Assembly: GCA_015143295.1 (NCBI GenBank) | Contig: CM026564.1 | Coordinates: forward strand, 16,170,416-16,234,415 | Reading direction: 5' to 3' | Length of the DNA: 64,000 bases | DNA from: Tetracentron sinense | Taxonomy: Eukaryota; Streptophyta; Magnoliopsida; Trochodendrales; Trochodendraceae | In this document: piece by piece, positions 23,136 through 33,831 of the stretch | How the letters are laid out: the number at the start of each line of letters is the position of its first letter | Numbering within the stretch: position 1 is the stretch's first letter | Position numbers and translations under genes: made by a program | Notes under the pieces: model-generated | What the model saw: the letters and a program-made list of their open reading frames with translations, nothing else | Told to the model about the DNA's origin: nothing | The model's database searches: none

Positions 23136-24099
23136 CTTCTAACTTTTAGAATTAGTTTCCCTCAATTCAGTCCAAGTATCCTTGATTTGGACAACGAGGT
23201 TCATAAATTTCATAAGTTTCAAACTACTAAAAAAATAACCTAGCGCTTCACACAGAATCCTAATCGGGACACATTTTTTGACACGGTCTACTACGACGCA
23301 TTAGATCAATTTATCCCAACTTTCAGAATTGGATTCGTTTAGTTTAGTCATCGTTCGCCCAATTTAAGCAACAAGGTTCATAAGTTGGCTAAGTTTCAAA
23401 GTATTAAAAATGTAACCTAGAGTTGCGCACAAAATCCCAACATGGACTCCTTTTACGACGTGATCTACTCTAAAACATTTTTACAAACTATGTTAATAGA
23501 ATTATTTTCGTTCAGTTTTGGCTTTGTTTGCCTGATTTCGGCAATGAGGGACATAAGTTGCCTAAATTTCAAAGCAGTAAAAAAATGACCTACAACTATG
23601 TACAAAACCCCATTTGAGGCTCCTTTTTCGACATGATTTGCTCCGACACATATGTTTTAACCAAGAGGATTTTACTGTTTGTAGGCTCATTGGGCCATAG
23701 ACGTCCCAGTCTTTCCAGTTTGACAAACATTTCGGGTTTTGTGGAGCCCACCCCAAAGTGCTTCTCTTTCGGCCAAGATAGTGGGAGGCGTATATGGTTA
23801 GTAATCCCCTTAGTTATAGTGGGGGCATATATGTCACTCCGATGCATTTGTTTCAATCTATCATAATCTAAAATTGGTTTCGTTCAGTTTTGCCCTCGTC
23901 TGCCCGATTTGGACAACGAGGATAAGAAGTTGCCTAAGTTTCAAAGTACTAAAAAAAGTAAACTAGAGCTACAAACAAAATACCAATAGGGACTCCTTTG
24001 TCGATGTTGTCTGCTCCAAAGCATTTGTTTCAATTAATCCTAACTTTTAAATTTTGTTTCGTTCAATTTAGATCTCGTTTGCCCGATTTAGGTACCAAG
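23136..24099 (-). repeat. satellite array, reverse orientation, part 1
   Basis: Same satellite as 18489-20091 in opposite orientation (GGACTCCTTTTTCGACATGA and similar). It includes a long variant at about 23655-23870 with inserted sequence (GGTTTTGTGGAGCCCACCCC, GGGGGCATATATGTCACTCC) that recurs at 35045-35230. It ends in CCAAG (24095-24099), the left target duplication of element A. Confidence 0.85.
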
Positions 24100-24311
24100 T
24101 GTAGAGCCTCGGACTTTTTCACATTTAATGCATGACACTTTCGTTGCAATTTTTCCTTTAAAGATGTATAATTAATAAATAAGGAAGAAATTGGAAATTC
24201 CGAAATGTCGGAAATGTTCGTTTTCGAAGTACGAACCCAACGCAAGTTGAATCGTCACAATCGCACGAACTAGTCAAAAGTTATGGCCAAAACAGTTTGG
24301 ACCTGCAGACC

Positions 24312-24499
24312 ACCGATTGCTCGGTCCATAGAGCGATCGATCGGTCCAAAACCGATCGCTCGGAGGCTATCGACTAGTCAAGATTTTTGTATGGGGAAAT
24401 CTTCCAGAGAGTGAAATTTTAACCGATCGCTCGGTTATGAAACCGATCGATCGGTAGGCAACCGATCGATCGGTCATTAACACCGATCGCTCGGTACTC
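24312..24499. repeat. ACCGATCGATCGGT array, A 5' LTR
   Basis: Seven copies of ACCGATCGCTCGGT or the perfect palindrome ACCGATCGATCGGT, separated by unrelated spacers. The 3' LTR array (31726-31934) has one extra unit of about 20 bases (CCGATCGCTCGGTTATGAAA repeated). Confidence 0.85.
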
Positions 24500-25964
24500 G
24501 CGTTTTTTGCAAAAATTTCAGTAAGGGTATTATGGTCTTTTGGTCGGTTCACTCTTACCTTAAGAGTTTAACCCGAGCCTTTAGGGCTTCATTTCGACAC
24601 TTAGAGAGATTGAGAGATAAGAAGAGAGGAGAGGGCGATTCCTAAACCTAGGGTTGCCATTTTGGAGAGAAATCAAGGGGTTTGTGAACCCACACTAAAC
24701 TCAAGCCCGTTTTCTTCAAGATCAAGGCTCAAGCATTCGAGGAGCTCGTGATCCAAGCTAGGGCAGCAGCTACACGGTCGTTTTTGGAAGGGGTTTCTTC
24801 CTCATTGTTCAAGGTCGGTACTTCTTGCTACCCTCCTAGTTATAGTTCTTCTTTTCCTTTATTTTCTTTGTGTTCCTTTATATATCCATGTATTATGAGA
24901 TGGGTTGTGAATGGTGAATGATGAATGTGGGCGATTGGATGCCGTGTGTATTGATGTGATGGATGAACGGGGAGGGCATTGTACCCATAATGAACATACA
25001 TATGTGATGTGAGTAAAACCCACCTAAAAAAGCATGTTGTAGGGTTAATAAATAATGAATGCACCATGTTTGATGAAATGCCAAGGTGAATAAAATGAAT
25101 AATAAATTAAGAAAATGCATGTTTAAGGTTTATGGAAATTGCTAGGGTCATGATAGTGTGATTGTTCGCTTTCCCTAAATGATATGAATACTAAATTGCT
25201 CAAATCATTGATGTATGTGTTATGAATTACTCAAATGCCATATGTAATTCCAAATGCAAGTATGCACACGACCTCACGAGCACGCATACATGACAGATTT
25301 ACCGAGGTTTTCGAGAATGGGATTTAGAGGTGGGGCATATCCTACGATATGTTTTACCTCGCTTTTGGTAAGGACAAGACAATCATGCATTTTCATAAGA
25401 AGGGTCTCCCTTCTCTCGCAAGTGCATACATATCATAAGAAGGGTCTCCCTTCCCTCGCAAGTGCATCTCACAAGGACATCTCACAAGTGAATCTCACAA
25501 GTGGAAGGACAAGCATGAGCATTCTAGGAAGAAGGGTCTCCCTTCCCTCACAAGTAGTTTACTCTTCCGAGTAGGCATGACATGACATAGCAAGACAAGC
25601 ATGAGCATTCTAAGAAGAAGGGGCTCCCTTCCCTCTCAAATAGATTACTTTTCAGAACAAGCAAGCATGATACAAGCATGGCACGCATGATACAAGCATG
25701 ATGAGCATGACACGGTAAATAAGTTCCCAATTACGCGAAGGATATTTTAAGTCAAGTCAAGTGCATGGTGTTTTTCAAGGATTTTATCGGCTTTTCATGA
25801 ACTGCAAGAATGATTATGAATTTCCTTATTTCTTTGTATGATATTAACTGTTCTTGATTCATATATGTCTATATTGTTTCCTGGGTATGCATTGCTATCT
25901 CTTGTTATAACTATTGGTTAGTATTTAGTACCCGCTGAGTATTCCATACTCAGCCGTACTTCTT

Positions 25965-26084
25965 ATGTCGGCAGGTTCTGAGGGAGCTGCTGCTCCATTT
26001 GATGTTTGTGCTCCTGGTCCATGGGTGGAGGAGGAGTACGTCGAGGAGTCTTTGGAGGAACCTCCCGTAGAGGGTTATCAGTAG
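25965..26084 (+). CDS. LTR-borne conserved short frame, A 5' LTR copy
   Basis: ATG at 25965 opens 39 codons to TAG 26082-26084. The product is short and acidic; its conserved core is PFDVCAPGPWVEEEY, followed by an E/P-rich tail ending VEGYQ. The ATG lies 10 bases before a possible splice acceptor (GGCAG|GT at 25974), so it would be removed if that site is used. The A 3' LTR copy (from 33411) has lost one base after GAGGG and is frameshifted. It lies in the transcribed leader between the CTGAG hairpin and the LTR end. Function unknown; whether it is translated is unknown. Confidence 0.5.
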   Translation: MSAGSEGAAAPFDVCAPGPWVEEEYVEESLEEPPVEGYQ

Positions 26085-26381
26085 GTGGTGTTAGATTCTG
26101 AGTGGATTAGCTGTGGGTGAGCATGAGTGATTATATCAATGTATTTTGGCGGGCATGTCCGCACTTTCTTTATTTTGATTTCTTTGTATTAAAACTTGGA
26201 CCATCTGTATATACTTAGAGGTTTGTTAGACTTCCGCTGTGTTTTATAGTTATGCTTCCGCTGTTAACCTCTATTGTATATGCTCTGTGGGTGTTTTGCA
26301 GGTGGTTTGTCAAGCAAGTCATGATTTAGTCGTCCACGATTCACTCTAACTCCTAAGGTGGGTTTTGGGTCGCGACAGAAG

Positions 26382-26393
26382 TGGTATCAGAGC
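26382..26393 (+). other. primer-binding site of A
   Basis: TGGTATCAGAGC, complementary to the 3' end of initiator tRNA-Met, 4 bases after the LTR end. Confidence 0.93.
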
Positions 26394-26738
26394 TTTGGCT
26401 TTAGGTCTCTAGGGTCACTTGGAATGTTATACCACGGCTTGACAAGAGCATATGTTAGGAAACAAATTAGGAAGGAAGTAAGTCGGGAGCGAGTCTGGTT
26501 CCAAGTGTAAGACTAAACTTTAGTCTTAGTCTAAAATGGTTGTTTTAACCAAGTACGGGTCCTAGGTACGCTAGAACACTAAAGTATAAGTATAATGTGA
26601 TGAATACTCTGATGACTTGATGTGATGTGTATTAGTATTATACAACTAATACAAATTGAATTATTGTGAAATGGCATTGAAATAAACTGTGGTTTCAAGA
26701 TAGACTCATGTGGTGTTATTATTCTCAGGACTTTAGTC
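26394..26738 (+). other. A untranslated leader
   Basis: About 345 bases between primer site and gag ATG, no open frame. It ends TTATTCTCAG|GACTTTAGTC before the ATG; the same T-rich CAG occurs at this place in B and a similar one in D. Confidence 0.6.
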
Positions 26739-27987
26739 ATGAGACGGAACACACGGGGTCGTGGGCCACATACCAGAGCTTCCTCTTCTTCACGGGATGA
26801 GGATGAGCAGTCGGCCCTCTCTCAGGTCTTAGGCTCTATTGCTGAGACACTTGTCATCCTGGCGGCTCGGCAAACTATACCGGCATCAGCGGCACCTACT
26901 CCACCGCCTGTAGCTCCAGTACATCGTACCGCTGGAGTTGAGGCATTCTAGAGAGTGAGGCCTCCATCCTTCCATGGGAGTGTGGACCCTCTTGCTGCGG
27001 AGGCGTGGATCCTCCAGATGGAGAAGGTTTTTACGGTCCTCTCACCCACAGAGGAGGAGAGAGTAGCATGGGCAGCTTTCATGCTAGAGGGCGAAGCCCA
27101 CCATTGGTGGTTTTCCGCGTTGAGGACGCGAGATTTGACCATGCAGGGTCAACCTTGGACTTGGGATGAGTTCAAGGACGTTTTTTACAAGAAGTATTTT
27201 CCGATTGGAGCACGGGAAAGGAAAGAGAGAGAATTCATCAACCTCGAGCAAGGTTTGATGTCGGTGGCACAATACGAGGCCAAGTTCTCGGAGCTATCAC
27301 GCTTCGCGACTCACATGGTTGCCACCGAGGCAATGAAGGCATGAAGGTTTGAGCAAGGGCTCAAAGATGTTATCATGGAGAAGGTTTCGATTTTCAAACA
27401 TGCTACCTACCCTGAGGTAGTAGACAAGGCCTTATTGGTTGAGGCCAATTCAGAGACAGTGTCCAAGAAGAGGGAGTTGGCGAGAGGCCAAGCTAGTAGT
27501 TCAGCACCTTCAGAGAGGTGGGCTCATACCGGCCCTTATCAGTATACATGGCCAACACCACCGATGAAGCCGACTTATGCGCCTCCAGCTCCCCGGCAGT
27601 ATGTGCCGCAGGCACCGCGACCTCAAGCTCTTCTGGCCCCACGGCCTGTTGCACCTTAGACGATGAGGTATGCTCCACCTCCGGCCCCTCCGACCTATAC
27701 ACACGAGGTCTGCACTTCGTACGGCCGAAGGCACCCGGCAGGAGATTGCCGAAGGGCATCGGGTGGATGCTTTCATTGTGGTCGCCAGGGCCATATGATC
27801 GGGGATTGCCCCAGTCGGCATTTACCAGGCCAATCTCAGGGGATTAGGCCACCAGCATGCCCAGCAGGATCATATCAGGCGTCATCTCAGACTACCCGGT
27901 CTACACCTCAGTCTCGTCAGGCAAACCAGGGGCGAGTTTTTGCCTTAACAGAGGGTGATGCACTTGCATCTGACGATGTAGTGCAAG
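26739..27987 (+). pseudogene. gag: gag of A (capsid and zinc knuckle), three stops
   Basis: Gag forms the cytoplasmic particle and packages RNA. From ATG 26739 (MRRNTRGRGPHTRASSSS) one frame runs 416 codons plus one base to the intron donor, interrupted by TAG 26949, TGA 27342 and TAG 27657. It has a retrotrans_gag-type capsid region (PPSFHGSVDPLAAEAWILQM, WAAFMLEGEAHHWW, FYKKYFP, REFINLEQG), a proline-rich linker and a zinc knuckle CFHCGRQGHMIGDC, preceded by a second knuckle-like motif whose second Cys is Tyr here (CTSYGRRH). Without splicing, the frame ends five codons after the knuckle tail DDVVQ. Confidence 0.92.
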
Positions 27988-28135
27988 GTACGCAGTTGTA
28001 GCTTATTTAATTATCCGTAAATTAAACTGTTAAGTATTAATTGATTGTGTACGTACTTGGCATGTTATATATGTATATATACCTACATGTATACACTGTT
28101 GATGCATGGATTAATTCCGGTAGTCAAAATTTCAG
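27988..28135 (+). other. putative intron at gag/protease junction of A (148 bp)
   Basis: Begins CAAG|GTACGCAG and ends AAAATTTCAG|GAACC, is AT-rich and T-rich before the AG. Gag is in frame 0 and protease in frame 1; removing 148 bases joins them as VVQ-GTLLV. Orthologous introns occur in B (146) and C (142). Confidence 0.75.
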
Positions 28136-31100
28136 GAACCCTACTAGTCAATGAGTATTTGGCTCGAGTGTTGATTGATACGGGGTCTACTCATTCATTT
28201 GTCTCGCCGAGTTTTTCAGAAGGCTTTTCTGTAGAGCCAAGTCAGCTTGAACCGGAGTTAGCCGTTTCGACTCCTCTCAGCCAAACAGTATTGGCAGATA
28301 AAGTGTATAGAAATAGTGTGGTCCAAGTTGGAAGCCACGAGTTGGCGGTTGATCTCATCGTCCTTGGATTCCAAGACTTTGATGTTATATTGGGAATGGA
28401 TTGGTTAGCAGCACATCATGGGCATGTAGCTTGCTTTGAGAAGATGATACTCTTCAAGCAGGTAGAAGGAAAACCATATCACTTTCGGGGGTTAAAAAGT
28501 AGAGATATCGCTCGTTTTGCGGCATTGAGCTTAGCGAACCTCGAGGCAAAGGACTCTTCGATTATTCCGGTCGTGAGTAAATTCCTGAATGTATTTCCAG
28601 AGGAGTTGCCAGGATTACCTCCAGACAGGGAGATTGACTTTGTGATTGAGCTTACACCAAGCACAGCTCCCATCTCTCGAGCTCCGTATAGAATGGCCCC
28701 GGTAGAACTCAAGGAGTTGAAGACTTAGTTGGAGGAATTACAAGGCCTTGGTTTCATTCGACCAAGTGTCTCACCGTGGGGTGCCCCGGTGTTGTTTGTT
28801 AAGAAGAAAGATGGTTCGATGCGAATGTGCGTCGATTACCGGCAATTGAACAAGGTCACTATAAAGAATAGGTATCCATTGCCTAGAATTGATGATTTGT
28901 TCGATCAGTTGAAGGGAGCGAGATTTTTCTCAAAGATAGACCTTCGATCGGGTTATCACCAGTTGAAGATTAAGGTGGAAGATGTTCCCAAAACTGCTTT
29001 CAGGACTCGGTATGGACACTACGAGTTCTTGGTAATGCCTTTTGGACTCACGAACGCGCCGGCAGCCTTTATGGATTTGATGAACCGGGTGTTCCGGCCA
29101 TATCTTGATAGGTGCGTGATTGTATTTGTTGATGACATTTTGGTCTATTCCCAGACACGGGAAGATCACACACGCGACAGAAGCAAGTGTGAGTTTTGGT
29201 TGGAAGAGGTGGCATTCCTAGACCACGTTGTTTCTGCAGAAGGTATCTCGGTAGATCCAAAGAAGATCGAAGCAGTTATGAGTTGGGCGAGGCCCAAGAG
29301 TGTTACCGAGGTACGCAGCTTTCTTGGGTTGGCAGGCTACTACAGGAGATTCGTAGAGGGTTTCTCTAGCCTTGCAGCATCGCTCACTTACCTGACAAGG
29401 AAGAATACCAAGTTTGTATGGAGTGATAAGTGCGAGATCAGTTTCACGGAACTGAAGAAGAGGCTTACTACAGCCCCTGTCCTTACTGTGCCATCTGGAC
29501 CTTATGGGTATGAGGTGTATAGTGATGCCTCACACGTTGGACTTGGGTGTGTACTCATGCAGTACAAGAAAGTCATTGCCTATGCATCAAGACAATTGAA
29601 GGAGCATGAGAAGAATTATCCCTCGCACGACTTAGAGCTTGCGGCGGTCGTGTTTGCACTTAAGATTTGGCGTCATTACCTTTATGGGGTGGAGTTCTAT
29701 GTGTTTACCGATCACAAGAGTCTCAAGTATCTCTTTTCCCAAAAGGAGTTGAATCTAAGGCAACGGCGTTGGATGAAATTTTTGAAAGACTATGATTGTA
29801 CCATTCAATACCACCCGGGTAAAGCAAATGTAGTGGCTGATGCTTTGAGTAGAAGACCTCCGGGGTTATTAGCATGCATGTTAGTGCAGGAATGGAAGCT
29901 ACTTGAAGACTTGGCAAATCTAAACATTAGTGTGAATGACTCTGTCCGTAGTCCTTTCTTGGCAAATGTCACAGTTCGGCCATACATTATAGATTTGATC
30001 CAAGAATACCAAGCCACGGATGTTGAATTGTTGGCTTATCGGGACAAGGAAGTTGCTAAGGGTAGTGAGGACTTCTCTCTCACTAGCCAAGGTGCTATCA
30101 CATTCAAGGAAAGGCTGTGTGTCCCAGCCAATGCAGATCTTCGGAGGAAGGTTATGGATGAAGCCCACCGGGCAAAGTACACTGTGCATCCAGGGGGTAC
30201 GAAGATGTACCGGAACCTCAAGAGTCACTTTTGGTGGCGGAATATGAAGAGGGATGTTGCAGAATATGTGGCACGGTGCTTAGTGTGCCAACAGGTGAAA
30301 GCAGAACACATGCGACCCGCCGGTCTATTGCATTCTCTTCCTATTCCCGAGTGGAAATGGGAGAACATATCCATGGATTTCATAGTTGGCTTGCCAATTA
30401 CAAAGGGCTCAGATGCAATTTGGGTTGTAGTAGACTGTCTGACGAAGTCTGCGCACTTCCACCCTACCGAACTACTTTCAACTCTAACCAGTTGGCCGCT
30501 CTATACATCAAGGAAGTGGTGAGGTTGCACGGAGTGCCCGTCAATATTGTGTCGGATCGGGATCCAAGATTCACGTCAAGATTTTGGAAAAGTTTCCAAG
30601 AGGCTATGGGTTCCCGACTTGATTTCAGCACCGCTTTTCATCTACAGACGGATGGACAAACCGAGAGAGTGAACCAAGTCATTGAAGACATGCTTCGGGC
30701 TTGTATGTTGGATTTCAGAGGCAGTTGGGAAGAGCACTTGCCTTTGGTTGAATTCGCCTATAATAACAGCTATCAGACGAGTATCCAAATGGTACCATTT
30801 GAGGCCTTGTATGGGCGAAGTTGTAGGTCTCCTCTCTATTGAGATGAGGTAGGAGAAAGGAAAGTACTTGGTCCGGAGTTGATTGAGCGAACTACAAACA
30901 CAGTTAAGATCATCCGGGATCGATTGAAAGCCGCTCAAGATCGCCAGAAAAGTTATGCGGACACGCGCCGTAGGGACTTGGAATTTCAAGTAGGGGATCA
31001 AGTTTTTGTGAAAGTATCTCCTAGCAAAGGGATCATGAGATTTGGCAAGCGAGGCAAGCTCAGTCCTCGGTATGTTGGGCCTTTTGAGATTATCACGCGA

Positions 31101-31409
31101 GTTGGTGAGGTTGCTTACAGGGTAGCTCTCCCACCAGACATGGCCGCAGTTCACAACGTTTTCCATGTGTCTATGCTTCGGAAGTACATTGCGGATCCTT
31201 CACATGTCATAGACTTGGAACCGTTGGAGATTCGAGAGGACCTCACCCTGATTGAAAAGCCGGTCCAGATTTTGGATCGAAGAGATCAAGTGCTTCGCAA
31301 CAAGACAATCCCTTTGGTTCTTGTGCAATGGCAACACCATGCTCGGGAAGAAGCTACATGGGAGCATGAAGCCGAAGTCAAAGCAAAGTACCCAGAATTA
31401 TTTGAATGA
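28136..31409 (+). pseudogene. pol: pol of A (PR-RT-RH-INT-chromodomain), broken
   Basis: Protease: LIDTGSTHSFVS active site and [36 protein letters not shown] at 29125-29136. RNase [34 protein letters not shown]. Integrase: zinc region [11 protein letters not shown]...CLVCQ, core DFIVGLP, SDRDPRF, QTERVNQ. The tail ends EEATWEHEAEVKAKYPELFE, a chromodomain-like end. Defects seen: TAG 28726-28728 for Gln; an in-frame RT deletion at about 29178 that removes about 17 residues between TRD and SKCEFW; a small deletion in the integrase core near 30400; a frameshift near 30461; and TGA 30840-30842 for Trp. The usual length is about that of B, so A is nearly full length but inactive. Confidence 0.93.
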
Positions 31410-31497
31410 GTTTTTGCATAAGTTTGTATATGACTTGTAATTTTCTTCTTGGTTTGTAATGCAAGTAGCGTCTAAATTTCGAGGACGAAATTTTTAT

Positions 31498-31514
31498 AAG
31501 GGGGGGGGGGAGGA
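31498..31514 (+). other. polypurine tract of A
   Basis: AAG, a run of ten or more G, then AGGA directly before the 3' LTR TGTAG. It is preceded by TTTCGAGGACGAAATTTT, a conserved pre-PPT motif also present in B and, reversed, in D. Confidence 0.85.
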
Positions 31515-33831
31515 TGTAGATCCTCGGACTTTTTCACATTTAATGCATGACACTTTCGCTGCAATTTTTCCTTTAAAGAGGTATAATTAATAAATAAGGA
31601 AGAAATTCAAAATTCTGAAACGTCAGAAATGTTCGTTTTCGAAGTACGAACCCAACGCAAGTTGAATCGTCAAAATCGGACGAACTAGTCAAAAGTTATG
31701 GCCAAAAACAGTTTGGACCTGCAGACCACCGATCGCTCAGTCCATAGAGCGATCGATCGGTCCAAAACCGATCGCTCGGAGGCTATCGACTGGTCAAGAA
31801 TTTTGTATGGGGAAATTTTCCAGAGAGTGAAATTTTAACCGATCGCTCGGTTATGAAACCGATCGCTCGGTTATGAAACTGATCGATCGGTAGGCAACCG
31901 ATCGATCGGTCATTAACATCGATCGCTCGGTACTCGCGTTTTTGCAGAAATTTCAGTAAGGGTATTATGGTCTTTTGGTCGGTTCACTCTTACCTTAAGA
32001 GTTTAACCCGAGCCTTTAGGGCTTCATTTCGACACTTAGAGAGATTGAGAGATAAGAAGAGAGGAGAGGGCGATTCCTAAACCTAGGGTTTCCATTTTGG
32101 AGAGAAATCAAGGGGTTTGTGAACCCACACTCAACTCAAGCCCGTTTTCTTCAAGATCAAGGCTCAAGCATTCGAGGAGCTCGTGATCCAAGCTAGGGCA
32201 GCAGCTACACGGTCGTTTTTGGAAGGGGTTTCTTCCTCATTGTTCAAGGTCGGTACTTCTTGCTACCCTCCTAGTTATAGTTCTTCTTTTCCTTTATTTT
32301 CTTTGTGTTCCTTTATATATCCATGTATTATGAGATGGGTTGTGAATGATGAATGATGAATGTGGGCGATTGGATGCCGTGTGTATTGATGTGATGGATG
32401 AACGGGGAGGGCATTGTACCCATAATGAACATACATATGTGATGTGAGTAAAACCCACCTAGAAAAGCATGTTGTAGGGTTAATAAATAATGAATGCACC
32501 ATGTTTGATGAAATGCCAAGGTGAATAAAATGAATAATAAATTAAAAAAATGCATGTTTAAGGTTTATGGAAATTGCTAGGGTCATGATAGTGTGATTGT
32601 TCGCTTTCCCTAAATGATATGAATACTAAATTGCTCAAATCGTTGATGTATGTGTTATGAATTACTCAAATGTCATATGTAATTCCAAATGTAAGTATGC
32701 ACACGACCTCACGAGCACGCATACATGACAGATTTACCGAGGTTTTCGAGAATGGGATTTAGAGGTGGGGCATATCCTACGATATGTTTTACCTCGCTTT
32801 TGGTAAGGACAAGACAATCATGCATTTTCATAAGAAGGGTCTCCCTTCCCTCGCAAGTGCATACATATCATAAGAAGGGTCTCCCTTCCCTCGCAAGTGC
32901 ATCTCACAAGGACATCTCACAAGTGAATCTCACAAGTGGAAGGACAAGCATGAGCATTCTAGGAAGAAGGGTCTCCCTTCCCTCACAAGTAGTTTACTCT
33001 TCCGAGTAGGCATGACATGACATAGCATGACAAGCATGAGCATTCTACGAAGAAGGGTCTCCCTTCCCTCACAAGTAGATTACTGTTTAGAACAAGCAAG
33101 CATGATACACGCATGATACAAGCATGACACGCATGATACAAGCATGATGAGCATGACACGGTAAATAAGTTCTCAATTACGCGAAGGATATTTTAAGTCA
33201 AGTCAAGTGCATGGTGTTTTTCAAAGATTTTATCGGCTTTTCATGAATAGCAAGCATGATTATGAATTTCCTTATTTCTTTGTATGATATTAACTGTTCC
33301 TGATTCATATATATCTATATTGTTTCCTGGGTATCCATTGCTATCTCTTGCTATAACTGTTGGTTAGTATTTAGTACCCGCTGAGTATTCCATGCTCAGC
33401 CGTACTTCTTATGTCGGCAGGTTCTGAGGGGCTGCTGCTCCATTTGATGTTTGTGCTCCTGGTCCATGGGTGGAGGAGGAGTACATCGAAGAGTCTTTGG
33501 AGGAACCTCCCGTAGAGGGTTATCAGTAGGTGGTGTTAGATTCTGAGTGGATTAGCTGTGGATGAGCATGAGTGATTATATCCATGTATTTTGGCGGGCA
33601 TGTCCGCACTTTCTTTGTTTTGATTTCTTTGTATTAAAACTTGGACCATCTGTATATACTTAGAGGTTTGTTAGACTTCCGCTGTGTTTTATAGTTATGC
33701 TTCCCCTGTTATCCTCTATTGTATATGCTCTGTGGGTGTTTTGCAGGTGGTTTGTCAAGCAAGTCATGTAAGTCATGATTTAGTCGTCCACGATTCACTC
33801 TAACTCCTAGGGTGGGTTTTGGGTCGCGACA
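31515..33831 (+). repeat. 3' LTR of A
   Basis: 2317 bp, collinear with the 5' LTR. Differences include one extra palindrome unit, many single-base changes, a one-base loss in the short frame, and a TGACAAG/ACACGCATGATAC length change near 33020-33130. Donor-like site at 32249, acceptor at 33420. Confidence 0.93.
31726..31934. repeat. ACCGATCGATCGGT array, A 3' LTR
   Basis: Eight copies, one more than the 5' LTR because of a duplicated CCGATCGCTCGGTTATGAAA unit. Confidence 0.85.

Larger units (their letters stand above)
24100..26377 (+). repeat. 5' LTR of A
   Basis: 2278 bp, TGTAGAGCCTCGG to GGGTCGCGACA. It holds the ACCGATCGATCGGT array, an ATG-free leader, a donor-like AAG|GTCGGTAC at 24814, CATGACA-rich repeats with GAAGGGTCTCCCTTC hairpins (25398-25640), CTGAG-hairpin, acceptor-like GGCAG at 25974 and a conserved short frame at 25965-26084. 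Confidence 0.93.
24100..33831 (+). mobile_element. Ty3/gypsy chromovirus A, complete but coding-defective
   Basis: Complete 9732-bp LTR retrotransposon: LTRs at 24100-26377 and 31515-33831, primer site, gag, intron, pol, polypurine tract, and 5-bp target duplications CCAAG at 24095-24099 and 33832-33836 in satellite DNA. The domain order protease-RT-RNase H-integrase-chromodomain tail and the initiator-Met primer place it with plant chromoviruses, most like Tekay/Del. Confidence 0.95.

Noticed and set aside
26382-26393. tRNA gene fragment
   Set aside because: The 12-base match to tRNA-Met is a reverse-transcription primer site next to an LTR, with no tRNA body.
28045-28728. Separate pol start at ATG 28045 (and 47330 in B)
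   Set aside because: The first 30 codons lie inside the putative intron, are AT-biased and differ between copies; homology to protease begins exactly at the acceptor.
31410-31497. Envelope-like third gene between pol and the 3' LTR
   Set aside because: Only about 90 bases separate pol from the PPT in A and B; there is no room.
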